Both the position numbers and the translations under genes were made by a program. Source: JAVBJN01 sp031546985 (GTDB lineage Bacteria; Bacteroidota; Bacteroidia; Chitinophagales; Chitinophagaceae). From it: 64,000 nucleotides of DNA. Of the stretch, positions 26,442 through 35,347 are shown in pieces (position 1 is the first letter of the stretch; each line of letters opens with the position of its first letter). The DNA lies in contig JAVBJN010000024.1 in assembly GCA_031546985.1 (NCBI GenBank), positions 45,321-109,320 of the forward strand, given 5' to 3'. Below the pieces are notes generated by a model. It did not search any database. It was not told the DNA's origin and saw only the letters and a program-made list of their open reading frames with translations.

Positions 26442-26508
26442 TTACTTTTTTTTGCGGAAAAAAAGTAACCCGAAAACCGCCCGGAAACGGATACGCCTCG
26501 TTTCCGGG
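26442..26508. repeat. Dispersed intergenic repeat, copy A
   Basis: TTACTTTTTTT and AAAAAAAGTAA form a hairpin around TTGCG, followed by ACCGCCCGGAAACGG. Copy A also has a second hairpin, CCCGGAAACG (26480-26489) with CGTTTCCGGG (26499-26508). The first block and the ACCGCCCGxAAACGG block recur at 42695-42748. Confidence 0.65.
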
Positions 26509-26631
26509 ACAGGTCTCTGATTAAGCTATTGTGCTACTGAGACTTTAACTTAAGCACTCGTATCAACTAAACCGGAATAGCCTTTGCTCATCACCATTGC
26601 CTCGGAATGCGATTTATTATGGTTAATAAAA

Positions 26632-26654
26632 CGGGCCGCCATTACAGCGGCCCG
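26632..26654 (-). terminator. Terminator of the T9SS serine hydrolase gene
   Basis: CGGGCCGC pairs with GCGGCCCG over a 7-nt loop. On the minus strand it is followed by TTTTATTAACC. Confidence 0.75.
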
Positions 26655-26674
26655 CAAACAAAAAACAAAGCTGA

Positions 26675-28069
26675 TTAGTGCTGCACGGTAAATTTGGTTT
26701 GGGATGCGCCATTGGCAGTATGGATGGTAAGGATGTAGGTGCCCGGTGCAAGCAGCGATACATCCAGGCTGGTACTCCTGTCTCCTGTTTTAAGTTGTTG
26801 TGTTAACCTTTCTTTACCCGAAATATCGGTTACGGTTAAGGTCTGAGCCATATCGGATGTAAACTCGAGGCGCAATACATCATTGGCAGGGTTAGGATAA
26901 CATTTAATCCATTCATTTTTATCTATAGCATTAAGCGACAAAGCGGGGGTATAAGCCAATGCTGTTTTATACAAAGCGCCCACTACCCGCATTACTATCT
27001 CATTATCCAGGCTATCCTGGTTGCTCAGTACGGTAATGTAAATATCGTTGGTGGTGTCGGAGAGGTTATCATTGATCTGTCCAATCCAGGTGCCGCCGTG
27101 CGAGAGCACTGGTTTGTTGAAGTATTTTTCCAAAAAGATGCCTAGTCCGTATTCACTGTTGGTAGTGCCAAACCCGCTCCATTGCAACATATCGTTTTGC
27201 AAGGTGGTCTTTTTAATGATTTGTCCTTTCATGAGCGCCATCCAGAATTTTACATTGTCTTCGGCAGTAGATACCAGTGCTCCAGCACCTTGCACCGAAG
27301 AGTTGATCTGAGGCGGAATGGGGCTTTGGGCAGGGTGGTTCCAATCCATTGCATCGTCCAGCGCAGGAGATCCATTCTGGTCGCTCCAGAAATGGGCATA
27401 TTCATCGGTGGTGGTTTCAAAAGGCGGCATAAAAGTGTGGTTCAGACCCTGTGGCACCAGAATGCTGTCGCGGATAAGCTGGTAAATGGGCTTGCCGCTC
27501 AATTGTTCTTCAATCACACCAGCAATAATGTAATTGGTATTGCTGTAATTCCAGCCGGTGCCCGGCGCAAAATCGGGTGCTAATACAAAGCCCTGCAATA
27601 CCTCGGTGGTCGTCCACATATGGGTAAGATCGTTTACGAGCGCCGTATTGTAAGCGCTATTGTTAGTATAGCTGGCAATGCCGCTGGTATGGTTCAACAG
27701 CTGGCGTATGGTAACATTGCCGGGAATATTGTTGTAGCCCTGGATCCAATGGCCAATAGTGTCTTCAAGGCTTACCTGGCCGTTTTCTACAAACTGGAGC
27801 ATAAGGGCGCTTACAAAGGTCTTGGTATTGCTGCCAATGCCTATGAGCATATCCGGCGAGAGCGGGGTAGTGCCATAAGAAATGCCTGTGGCCGATTTCC
27901 AGATACCGCTGCTCTTGTACGATACTGCAGCCGATAAACCTTTAAAATTATACCGCGTAGCCATACTATCCAGTGTATGTTGCAGTTTGGCTTGTAGCGT
28001 GGCAGGAACCTGCGCCTGGGCCAGTGCGGCAGTGCAGGTAAGGGCGAGGGTGGTTAAAAGTTTTTTCAT
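26675..28069 (-). CDS. Secreted serine hydrolase (class C beta-lactamase fold) with T9SS sorting domain
   Basis: The 464-residue protein starts at ATG 28069, which opens a clean signal peptide (MKKLLTTLALTCTAALAQAQ). The serine-hydrolase motifs are S80-x-x-K83 (GSNTKTF), Y175-S-N177 (WNYSNTNY) and H324-G-G (LSHGGTWIG), the set of class C beta-lactamase/DD-peptidase-like enzymes. From about residue 388 a type A sorting domain follows (IKCYPNPANDVLRLEF, LLAPGTYILTI, QTKFTVQH), so export is by the type IX system to the surface or medium. The substrate may be a D-amino peptide or an ester; it need not hydrolyse beta-lactams. Confidence 0.9.
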   Translation of the reverse strand: MKKLLTTLALTCTAALAQAQVPATLQAKLQHTLDSMATRYNFKGLSAAVSYKSSGIWKSATGISYGTTPLSPDMLIGIGSNTKTFVSALMLQFVENGQVSLEDTIGHWIQGYNNIPGNVTIRQLLNHTSGIASYTNNSAYNTALVNDLTHMWTTTEVLQGFVLAPDFAPGTGWNYSNTNYIIAGVIEEQLSGKPIYQLIRDSILVPQGLNHTFMPPFETTTDEYAHFWSDQNGSPALDDAMDWNHPAQSPIPPQINSSVQGAGALVSTAEDNVKFWMALMKGQIIKKTTLQNDMLQWSGFGTTNSEYGLGIFLEKYFNKPVLSHGGTWIGQINDNLSDTTNDIYITVLSNQDSLDNEIVMRVVGALYKTALAYTPALSLNAIDKNEWIKCYPNPANDVLRLEFTSDMAQTLTVTDISGKERLTQQLKTGDRSTSLDVSLLAPGTYILTIHTANGASQTKFTVQH

Positions 28070-28264
28070 AAATCGTATTTTATCTACTGCAAAGTGAAAA
28101 CAAATGCATGAGGCCCGATCGTTTATTTGACAAAACAGGCCGATGTTGGGATATACAGTTTGTGTTTGCATTTGGTGTACGAAAAAGCTATGTTCGTCCC
28201 ACCGCATTCTGCATTGGTGTAATGGTTAAAATCGGCAGCAATAATTGCAGCATTTTTGTTGAAT

Positions 28265-29353
28265 ATGAAGAATATAGGTTTGCTACTTAAACAAAACTGG
28301 TTCAGGATCGCTTACAATGTGGTGGGTTGGTACATCGTTATCAGCAGCACGGTGTACAATTGCCTGTATTACACCTTGCCATCCGATCGCTCACCTGCTG
28401 CTTATTATCTGCATGCGGCATTGTTTAACCTGTTCTTCGTAACCATGACTTTTATCCATACGTTATGGTTAATGCCCCGTTTCCTGTTTAAGCAGCAATA
28501 CAAGCAATACCTGCTTGGTGTGGGGGCTACACTGCTTGTTTTAAGCATGCTGCAGGGCATACACGGCAGCTATTTGCTGGGGCATTATCCGGGGTTAGAT
28601 TTCTTCAACATTACCTCCGTTGATTTTGAAATGCATTTAGATTCCGGCTTTCTCGATACTTATTTTGTTTTGCTGCCCAGTATGGTGTTTTTTATACTGA
28701 TATCTGGTACCATGCGCAGTTTGTACCACCTGTATGAGGTAAACCGCAACAATGAAAAGATAAGGCAGCAACAATCAGAAATGGAATTGCAATTGCTGAA
28801 ATCTCAGCTGAATCCGCATTTTCTTTTTAATGTGCTCAACAGTATTTACGCGCTTACACTCAAAAAATCGGATATGGCGCCGGAGATCGTGCTCAAACTA
28901 TCAGACATATTGCGTTACCTGCTGTACGACTCCAACCAGCGCGAAATGCCTTTGCAGAAAGAATTGCAGATACTGGAAGATTATATCGCAATTGAGCGGA
29001 TACGCATGAACCCTTTGCACCAGATCGCGATTAGCGCCGATATAGACGCAAGAGCTTACCATATCGCACCAGGCATGCTCATTACCATTGTAGAAAACGC
29101 GGTAAAACACGGCCTGGATTCTATGGCCGATGGGGGCTATATAGAAGTGATGGTAAAGGGCCGGGATGGCGTACTTTCCTTTAGCTGCACCAATAACTAT
29201 AAAAACAAACTGATCAAACCTGCTGCGGGCGGCATTGGTCTGGCCAATATCCGCAAACGGCTGGCCCTGTTGTATCCCGGTAAACATAGTTTGGAGATTA
29301 AGAACGAAAACCAATTGTTCACCTTATTTTTATCTGTAAATCTGAATTCATGA
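28265..29353 (+). CDS. LytS/YehU-type sensor histidine kinase
   Basis: The start is the ATG at 28265; a TTG three codons upstream is less likely. The 362 residues have four membrane helices in the first 150 residues, a short coiled coil (NEKIRQQQSEMELQLLKS), then the His_kinase region with H185 in LNPHFLFNVLNSIYAL, the N-box MLITIVENAVKHG and G-box GGIGLANIRKRL. This lacks a periplasmic sensor domain, as usual for Bacteroidota LytS-like kinases. It overlaps the LytTR regulator gene by four bases. Confidence 0.9.
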   Translation: MKNIGLLLKQNWFRIAYNVVGWYIVISSTVYNCLYYTLPSDRSPAAYYLHAALFNLFFVTMTFIHTLWLMPRFLFKQQYKQYLLGVGATLLVLSMLQGIHGSYLLGHYPGLDFFNITSVDFEMHLDSGFLDTYFVLLPSMVFFILISGTMRSLYHLYEVNRNNEKIRQQQSEMELQLLKSQLNPHFLFNVLNSIYALTLKKSDMAPEIVLKLSDILRYLLYDSNQREMPLQKELQILEDYIAIERIRMNPLHQIAISADIDARAYHIAPGMLITIVENAVKHGLDSMADGGYIEVMVKGRDGVLSFSCTNNYKNKLIKPAAGGIGLANIRKRLALLYPGKHSLEIKNENQLFTLFLSVNLNS

Positions 29354-30054
29354 ATTGCCTGATTGTAGACGATGAGATGCTGGCACGCGAGGTATTGGAA
29401 TACTACGTGCAAAAAGTACCCCAGCTGGTACTCAAAGGCACTTGTCAGAATGCCTTGCAGGCTTTTGCGATGCTGTCTAAAGAGAAAATAGACCTCATTT
29501 TTCTCGACATCCGCATGCCGGAAATGACCGGGCTCGATTTTGTAAAATCGTTGAAGAACCCGCCTAAGATCATTATAACCACAGCTTTTCAGGAGCATGC
29601 CCTCGAAGGGTTTGAACTGGATGTAGCCGACTACCTGCTCAAGCCCATCTCGTTTGACCGGTTTTTAAAAGCTGTAGATAAAGTGCTCAAGGCAAAGGAA
29701 GAAAATGCTGCTCCTGCCGCCTCTGCCGCAACGCCGGAACCCTTTTATGTGAAGAGCGATAAAAAACTCGTGCGCTTGCAGGCAGATGAGATTTTGATGA
29801 TTGAAGCGCTGAAGAATTATATTGTTATTCATACAACCGACGGACAAAAACACATTGTGCACAGCACGTTAAGCTATATAGAATCGGAGCTTGCGCCTTT
29901 TCCTTTCATAACCCGTGTGCACAAATCATTTCTCATCAACCGCAATTGTATCAGCGCGGTAACAGGCAACCTGATTACCCTGCACCAAACCTACGAGGTT
30001 CCGCTGGGTTTATCTTATCGCGAGCATTTTCTAAAACAAATGCGCATTCTCTGA
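29350..30054 (+). CDS. LytTR-family response regulator
   Basis: The 234-residue protein has a receiver domain (IVDDEMLAREVL, phospho-acceptor D53 in LIFLDIRMPEMT, Lys in YLLKPISFDRF) and a C-terminal LytTR DNA-binding domain (FYVKSDKKLVRL, ALKNYIVIHTTDGQ, FITRVHKSFLIN). It is cotranslated with the upstream kinase via an ATGA overlap, so the pair forms a two-component system. Targets are unknown. It ends two bases from the convergent gene that follows. Confidence 0.95.
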   Translation: MNCLIVDDEMLAREVLEYYVQKVPQLVLKGTCQNALQAFAMLSKEKIDLIFLDIRMPEMTGLDFVKSLKNPPKIIITTAFQEHALEGFELDVADYLLKPISFDRFLKAVDKVLKAKEENAAPAASAATPEPFYVKSDKKLVRLQADEILMIEALKNYIVIHTTDGQKHIVHSTLSYIESELAPFPFITRVHKSFLINRNCISAVTGNLITLHQTYEVPLGLSYREHFLKQMRIL

Positions 30055-30056
30055 GT

Positions 30057-30758
30057 TTACTGAGCCGCAACCTTCTTTTTAGCACCCATCGGAATATTGT
30101 AGGTTCCGCTGATGCGAAGTCCAAACGCGTTAAAATGCTGGTTACCCGTGGTGGTAATCGTTTGCCATTGATCGGTAAAGCAAAGGTTAAAGAAAGGAGC
30201 CGCCGCTACAGAAAAATGCTGGTTAATGTCGAACGCAGTTTTAATCTCCAGGCTGGCAAAAAACTGTGTAAAAGTAAAGTAGTCGCTTTTTAAAGGAAAG
30301 GTCTGCTTATTATCGCCGTTGTATAAGTCGAGTTCCTTTTTCATCACCAGCAGTCCCGCGCCCAATTGCGGCGTTACCGACAATCTGCCTATTTCTAATA
30401 CTTTGTAGCCCAGTTGCAGTTGTGTAGTAAATTGTTTGTGTATCGTTTTCAGATCTTTCTGATCGGATATGGAGTTAGACAGACGGTAAGCATAACCGCT
30501 CCTGCCATAGCCCAGCAAAACCGTGGCCGACATGCGTTGGATCGCATATGAAGCCAGCACACCATATGAAGCTGCGTATACAGAAGTGGCATAGATGGTG
30601 TATTGCTCGCCGGTTGGGGTAAAAGCAGTGGAGACATAAAGCGGGGAATAACCAACGGGTAAGGAAAACCCCTGATCGGTATAAAGCCCCAGTTTTAAAG
30701 TTTGCTGTGCTTGTCCCACCAGTGGCAGCAGTAAAGCAAAAAGCAATATTCGTTTCAT
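30057..30758 (-). CDS. Outer-membrane beta-barrel-like protein
   Basis: The start is ATG 30758 (MKRILLFALLLPLVGQAQQ), which gives a proper signal peptide and a 233-residue product. The mature part alternates hydrophobic and polar residues with aromatic strand ends (LLGYGRSGYAYRLS, TTQLQLGYKVLEIGRLSV, LRISGTYNI), as in porin-like small barrels of Bacteroidota. No known family is assigned. It faces the LytTR operon with a two-base gap. Confidence 0.6.
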   Translation of the reverse strand: MKRILLFALLLPLVGQAQQTLKLGLYTDQGFSLPVGYSPLYVSTAFTPTGEQYTIYATSVYAASYGVLASYAIQRMSATVLLGYGRSGYAYRLSNSISDQKDLKTIHKQFTTQLQLGYKVLEIGRLSVTPQLGAGLLVMKKELDLYNGDNKQTFPLKSDYFTFTQFFASLEIKTAFDINQHFSVAAAPFFNLCFTDQWQTITTTGNQHFNAFGLRISGTYNIPMGAKKKVAAQ

Positions 30759-30882
30759 TGCATTGATTTTTAGAGGTCTACAGTGCAGGGATAACCTACA
30801 CCGCACTATTAAATTACAAAATTCCGTTACATATTTTCATTGGACTGCCGAAAAATTAATTTTCTATAAGTATATATTTATT

Positions 30883-30890
30883 TACTTTTG
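30883..30890 (+). promoter_or_regulatory. Candidate -7 element of the TetR-monooxygenase operon
   Basis: TACTTTTG matches TAnnTTTG, 15 bases before the TetR ATG at 30906. This makes a TTG start at 30888 unlikely. Confidence 0.4.
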
Positions 30891-30905
30891 AAAAAAGAAA
30901 CAGGT

Positions 30906-31514
30906 ATGCGCACCAGGAGTTTAGCAAAAGAAGAAGCCATCCGCAGCATAGCGCTGCAGATTATAGCAGAAGAAGGGTTGGAGAACCTTACCATGCAAAA
31001 GCTGGCCAGTGCCGCCAAGATCTCGCCACGCACCATTTACCTTAAATACAAGGATAAAGACGACCTGCTTATTAAACTTTTTATAGAAGAAGTGCTGGGC
31101 AATTATGAAAAAGCGGTGTTGCAGGATTTTGCCGAAACCATGTCTTTTGCCGAAGGCGTAAAACGGCTCTGGCTCAATGCCTTTCAATATTTTAAACATA
31201 ATAAACCTGCTTTGGTACTTATGCAGTATGGTAAATACTCGCCATTGCTGAACAAGGCTTTCGGAGAAAGGAATATTGCAGAAGGGCAGTTTTTTGCGCC
31301 CATTCACCGGTTTGTGAAGCGGCATGTTGCATCCGGGCATATCCGCAAACTGCCTTTTGAGGCGCACCGGGCATTGCTGTTTGCCCCCATGCAGGATCTG
31401 ATGCATGAGTATTATGAACACCAGTACCGGCCCAAACAAGTCATTTCCGAAAAAGTGATCCTGCAATGCTGCGAGGCTATCATACAGGGTATGCTGCAAA
31501 CAACCAACAAATAA
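30906..31514 (+). CDS. TetR/AcrR-family repressor
   Basis: The start is ATG 30906 (MRTRSLAKEEAIRSIALQII), because the -7 box sits just before it. The 202-residue protein has the TetR helix-turn-helix at about 8-55 (ENLTMQKLASAAKISPRTIY, LKYKDKDDL) and a helical ligand-binding part. It precedes the TetX-like monooxygenase by 17 bases and probably controls it, together with itself. The inducer is not known. Confidence 0.9.
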   Translation: MRTRSLAKEEAIRSIALQIIAEEGLENLTMQKLASAAKISPRTIYLKYKDKDDLLIKLFIEEVLGNYEKAVLQDFAETMSFAEGVKRLWLNAFQYFKHNKPALVLMQYGKYSPLLNKAFGERNIAEGQFFAPIHRFVKRHVASGHIRKLPFEAHRALLFAPMQDLMHEYYEHQYRPKQVISEKVILQCCEAIIQGMLQTTNK

Positions 31515-31531
31515 CAATCAACATAGAAACA

Positions 31532-32701
31532 ATGCACAACATTAAAAACAAACAAATTGCTATTGTGGGCGGTGGTCCCGGAGGATTAACCCTTGCCCGG
31601 CTTTTGCAATGCAAAGGCGCTGATGTAAAAGTATACGAAAGAGATCTGAACCGGGAGGTAAGGGTACAGGGCGCTACGCTAGACCTGCACGCCGATTCGG
31701 GATTGGAAGCCTTACGCCAGGCGGGTTTGATGGACGCGTTTATGGCCAATTACCGCCCTGGTGCAGATAAAATGCGGATTATAGACCAGCAGGGCAATAT
31801 CATGATGGATGAGGACATTAACGACCCCGATAATTTATCGCGCCCGGAGATAGACCGGGGGCCGCTGCGCAATATCCTGCTCGATTCACTGGCGCCGGAT
31901 ACCGTGGTGTGGGATAGCAATTTTAAATCCTTAACGCCCGATGGCGACGGCTGGATCATAACATTCCAGAACGGAACCACTGCCACCGCCGATATGGTGA
32001 TAGCAGCAGATGGCGCTAATTCTAAAATCCGTCCGTTTATAACACCTATCAAACCATTTTTTGCCGGTATGACGGCCATAGAAGGTGCCGTATATGACGC
32101 TGCGGTAAACAGCCCTGTAATGAATAAGTTGCTGAACGGTGGAAAGATTTTTGCGATGGGCGATTCTCAAACGCTTATTGTGAGTGCTAAAGGAGATGGC
32201 AGCCTTATGTTTTATGCAGGTTTTAAAACCGATGAAAACTGGGTGGCCAGCAGTGGCATAGATTTTACCGACAAAGCGGCTGTGCTGGCCTGGTTTAAGA
32301 AAGATTTTAGTGGATGGAGCAGCATTTGGGAAGAATTGTTTGCCAATGCGAGCAACGCTTTCATACCCCGTCCGCAGTATTGCATGCCATTAGACCAAAC
32401 CTGGCAGGCGCTGCCTAACCTTACCATGCTGGGCGATGCGGCGCACCTGATGCCGCCCTATGCCGGAGAAGGGGTAAACATGGCCATGCTGGATGCGCTG
32501 GAGTTAAGCATTTGTCTTACCAGCGATGCCTATCCCGATACACTGGCTGCCATTGCAGCTTATGAACAACAAATGCGGGAAAGGGCCAGTGCAACAGCCC
32601 AAATGACACTGGACCAGACCGAATCGTTGCATTCGCCCAATGGACTGGCAGATATGATGGCTATGTTTAGCGATGGAGACCCTTCTGCTCAAAAACATTA
32701 A
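31532..32701 (+). CDS. FAD-dependent monooxygenase of the TetX group
   Basis: The start is ATG 31532 (MHNIKNKQ), giving 389 residues. FAD motifs are IAIVGGGPGGLTLARLL, the YERD end of beta 2, and GDAAHLMPPYAGEGVN (about 301-316). GATLDLHADSGLEALRQAGL and PEIDRGPLRNILLDSL match TetX closely. Aligned from memory, TetX residues that contact tetracycline differ here (the Arg position reads Lys in NGGKIFAMG, the His position reads Met in SLMFYAGF), so resistance cannot be claimed. It lies behind a TetR gene and is probably inducible. Confidence 0.85.
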   Translation: MHNIKNKQIAIVGGGPGGLTLARLLQCKGADVKVYERDLNREVRVQGATLDLHADSGLEALRQAGLMDAFMANYRPGADKMRIIDQQGNIMMDEDINDPDNLSRPEIDRGPLRNILLDSLAPDTVVWDSNFKSLTPDGDGWIITFQNGTTATADMVIAADGANSKIRPFITPIKPFFAGMTAIEGAVYDAAVNSPVMNKLLNGGKIFAMGDSQTLIVSAKGDGSLMFYAGFKTDENWVASSGIDFTDKAAVLAWFKKDFSGWSSIWEELFANASNAFIPRPQYCMPLDQTWQALPNLTMLGDAAHLMPPYAGEGVNMAMLDALELSICLTSDAYPDTLAAIAAYEQQMRERASATAQMTLDQTESLHSPNGLADMMAMFSDGDPSAQKH

Positions 32702-32708
32702 GCCAGGG

Positions 32709-34124
32709 TTAACGCATCTGTTTAACCAATTTACCCAATTGCCGGAGCTTGCTGTCTAACAGCGGGCTCCATTTAAGTCCATAGCTCAGCCGCATACAGT
32801 TGTGAAACTGATCTTGCAGGGTAAACATCCGTCCGGGTGCAATGCTTATTTTTTGCCGCATAGCTATATCGAAAAGCTCGGCGGTATCCATGTTTTTATC
32901 AAGTTCGGTCCACAGCATAAAACCGCCTTTGGGCCGGGTTACTTTTGTGCCTTCCGGAAAATATTCTTCAATAGCCCGCAGGTATTGCAGGCTATTGGCG
33001 TGTAAAGCGCCCCGGAGTGTTCGCAAATGGTGTTCATAACGGCCGTTTTCCATAAAATCGGCAATCACCTCCTGGTACAATGTGGGTGTAGCCATCGTTT
33101 GCAACAGCTTTAGCCGCAGAACCTTTTCTTTATACTTGCCGGGTGCTATCCAACCCACGCGGTAGCCCGGTGCCAGGGTTTTAGACACAGATCCGCACCA
33201 GAGCACCATACCTTCTTCGTCGTAAGCCTTGCAGGGTACCGGGCGTTTATCGCCAAAGAACACATCGCCATACAAATCATCTTCGATAAGCGGTATGCCA
33301 TGTGCCGCCAGCATTGCCACTACGGCTTTCTTGTTTTCATCGGGCATGCAACTCCCCAACGGGTTGTTGAAATTACTAATGAGAAAACAGGCTTTGATCT
33401 TGTGCAGCACCTTCTTTAATGCCTCGGGCGCTATACCGGTAACAGGATGCGTGGGCAATTCGATCACCTTTAACCCGTAAGTCTTGGCCAGTTGCAATAG
33501 GCCAAAATACACCGGGCTTTCTACCGCAATGGTATCGCCGGGTTGCGTGGTTACCATCAGGCAATTGTAAATGGCATTCATGGCGCCGGAAGTGGTAATA
33601 ATATCATCGGGCCTTAACTGGCCGCCCCAAACAAAAGACCAGCGCGAAACGTTGTTACGCAGGCGCAGATTGCCCTGAACAGAACCGTAGCGGATGCCAC
33701 TGTCTTCCAGCGAGCGCATTGCTTTAATCAGTCCTTTGTTAAGTTTGGCTACGGGCAACAGCGAAACGTCCGGTGCACCCAGCGAAAACTGGGCAATGGC
33801 GGGATTGCCAATCGTATCAAACACTTTGGTGATGAGGTCTTCGGTTTGGTTTTCACGGGTGAGGGTGCCCGGCTTGCTTACAGAGGGCACTGGCAGTTTG
33901 CGGTGCAGCGATTGGCTTACATAGTAGCCCGATTTGGGCCTTGCTTCTATCAAACCCTTGCGCTCCAGCTCCAGGTAAGCCTGCTTAACCGTATTGATGC
34001 TTACCTGCTGCGTTTCCTGTATGGTGCGGATAGAAGGAAGTTTGTCGCCGGTGCGCAGCACTTCGCTCCTGATCTGCTGCTCCAGTAAGCCAGCTATTTT
34101 TACATATAAGGTTTCTGCTTTCAT
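32709..34124 (-). CDS. MocR/PdxR-type GntR-aminotransferase fusion regulator
   Basis: The start is ATG 34124 (MKAETLYVKIAGLLEQQI); 471 residues. Residues 1-75 are a GntR winged helix (LPSIRTIQETQQVSINTVKQ, ERKGLIEARPKSGYYVSQ). The rest is a fold-type I aminotransferase domain with the PLP lysine in SVSKTLAPGYRVGW and the Asn/Asp/Tyr region ISNFNNPLGSCMP. MocR proteins are PLP-responsive regulators, usually of vitamin B6 or GABA genes; targets are not obvious here. Confidence 0.9.
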   Translation of the reverse strand: MKAETLYVKIAGLLEQQIRSEVLRTGDKLPSIRTIQETQQVSINTVKQAYLELERKGLIEARPKSGYYVSQSLHRKLPVPSVSKPGTLTRENQTEDLITKVFDTIGNPAIAQFSLGAPDVSLLPVAKLNKGLIKAMRSLEDSGIRYGSVQGNLRLRNNVSRWSFVWGGQLRPDDIITTSGAMNAIYNCLMVTTQPGDTIAVESPVYFGLLQLAKTYGLKVIELPTHPVTGIAPEALKKVLHKIKACFLISNFNNPLGSCMPDENKKAVVAMLAAHGIPLIEDDLYGDVFFGDKRPVPCKAYDEEGMVLWCGSVSKTLAPGYRVGWIAPGKYKEKVLRLKLLQTMATPTLYQEVIADFMENGRYEHHLRTLRGALHANSLQYLRAIEEYFPEGTKVTRPKGGFMLWTELDKNMDTAELFDIAMRQKISIAPGRMFTLQDQFHNCMRLSYGLKWSPLLDSKLRQLGKLVKQMR

Positions 34125-34138
34125 ACTTGTCTCTTCTT

Positions 34139-34555
34139 TTATTGGGCGCAATCATTCAACCAGCGCACCAGCTTTTGGGTAGATGCCCTTAGTTCTGATA
34201 CATTTTCAAACCCATAGGCGCGGCATATTGCTGCGGCATCTGTATGCGGTATTGTTTCTGCTTCAATCATTTGCTTTACTGTTTCTTCCATACCATTTCG
34301 GGTGTAGGCATCGCATAAATGAGCCAATGTGTTTACCGAAGGTTGCGCGGTACCGGTAGTATGCAGCGACAGGTAACCTGCTATGTTTTTATCTACTTCC
34401 ACTACACATACCGGTATGCCAAAATCCTCTGAAATTACCGTCGTATCTACACTTTGCGCTGCTTTTGTTTGCGTAGCACGATATATTGCTGTAATCGTTT
34501 TAAGGTCGTTTACTTCCACGCTGCGGAGGCGGAGCCTGTTCGTCTGGTGTATCAT
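34139..34555 (-). CDS. Small hypothetical protein with GNAT-like N-terminus
   Basis: The 138-residue product begins NRLRLRSVEVNDLKTITAIY, the entry strand and helix of GNAT acetyltransferases, followed by VCVVEVDKNIAGYLSLHTTG. After that the acetyl-CoA motif is missing and the C-terminal half is a helical tail (VKQMIEAETIPHTDAAAICR). It may be a degenerate or divergent GNAT. The gap to the MocR gene is 14 bases, so cotranscription is likely. Confidence 0.55.
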   Translation of the reverse strand: MIHQTNRLRLRSVEVNDLKTITAIYRATQTKAAQSVDTTVISEDFGIPVCVVEVDKNIAGYLSLHTTGTAQPSVNTLAHLCDAYTRNGMEETVKQMIEAETIPHTDAAAICRAYGFENVSELRASTQKLVRWLNDCAQ

Positions 34556-34738
34556 TTGTTGCGGTTTAAACGCAAAATTAGGCCAACCAGCAAGACGAGT
34601 ACAGATACAAAAATGAGTATTTTATAGGACACAGATCAGATTTCTTCATCCTACTAACATCTCTGCTGCGCTAAGTGTTAGCAGAAATCTCTACTTTAGA
34701 TGCCCCATATTGAAAAACCGATTAAACGAAAGCTTGTT

Positions 34739-35332
34739 ATGAAGATAGATGTATTGCCTTATGATCCATCATGGCCTAAAGCATTTGCCTTGGTGCAACA
34801 GGAAATTGCACAGACACTGGAGGGTTTCAAACCCGTTATCGAACACATTGGAAGCACATCTATAGAAGGACTATATGCCAAACCCATTATTGATATACTG
34901 GTGGGGCTGAAAGACGAGGGTGAGCTGGATCAGATTATTGCACCAATGCTGGCGCAGGGTTATGTTTACTACGAAAAGTTTAACAGCGGTATGCCATACC
35001 GCAGGTTTTTTATTAAACTAACGATAGAACCAGGTTCGTTGGCTATTCCCCCAATTATTCGCGAAGGTGATACCATTCCCAAAGACCTGGAAGAGCATAC
35101 TTACCGCCTGGCGCATATCCACATATTGCCATATGGTTCTGAACACTGGACCCGGCACGTGGCTTTCAGGGATTATATAAAGGCGCACCCCGATGTTAAA
35201 GCGGCTTACCAGCAATTGAAACAGGCGCTGAGCCTGCAAGAGTGGGCCGATGGCAATGCGTACAATGATGCCAAAGATGCGTTTATTAAAACAGAAGAGG
35301 CCAATGCTGTAGCCTGGTATGCTGCGCGATAA
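34739..35332 (+). CDS. GrpB-family protein (UPF0157)
   Basis: The start is ATG 34739 (MKIDVLPYDPSWPKAFALVQ), giving 197 residues. The GrpB hallmarks are visible: YDPSWPKAF, VIEHIGSTSIEGLYAKPIID, ILVGLKDEGELDQI, then HILPYGSEHWTRHVAFRDYI. GrpB belongs to the nucleotidyltransferase superfamily; in staphylococci and bacilli its biochemical role is unclear, with dephospho-CoA kinase-associated fusions known. Monocistronic. Confidence 0.9.
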   Translation: MKIDVLPYDPSWPKAFALVQQEIAQTLEGFKPVIEHIGSTSIEGLYAKPIIDILVGLKDEGELDQIIAPMLAQGYVYYEKFNSGMPYRRFFIKLTIEPGSLAIPPIIREGDTIPKDLEEHTYRLAHIHILPYGSEHWTRHVAFRDYIKAHPDVKAAYQQLKQALSLQEWADGNAYNDAKDAFIKTEEANAVAWYAAR

Positions 35333-35347
35333 TTTTGTACTAACCGC

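Larger units (their letters stand above)
26313..26674. other. Intergenic region with a dispersed hairpin repeat
   Basis: This 362-bp stretch holds no gene. Its centre is the hairpin repeat copy at 26442-26508 and its right end is the terminator of the serine hydrolase gene. Confidence 0.6.

Noticed and set aside
26675..28069. Beta-lactamase resistance gene
   Set aside because: The S-x-x-K/Y-S-N/H-G-G set is shared by many peptidases and esterases; with a T9SS domain, resistance is not supported.
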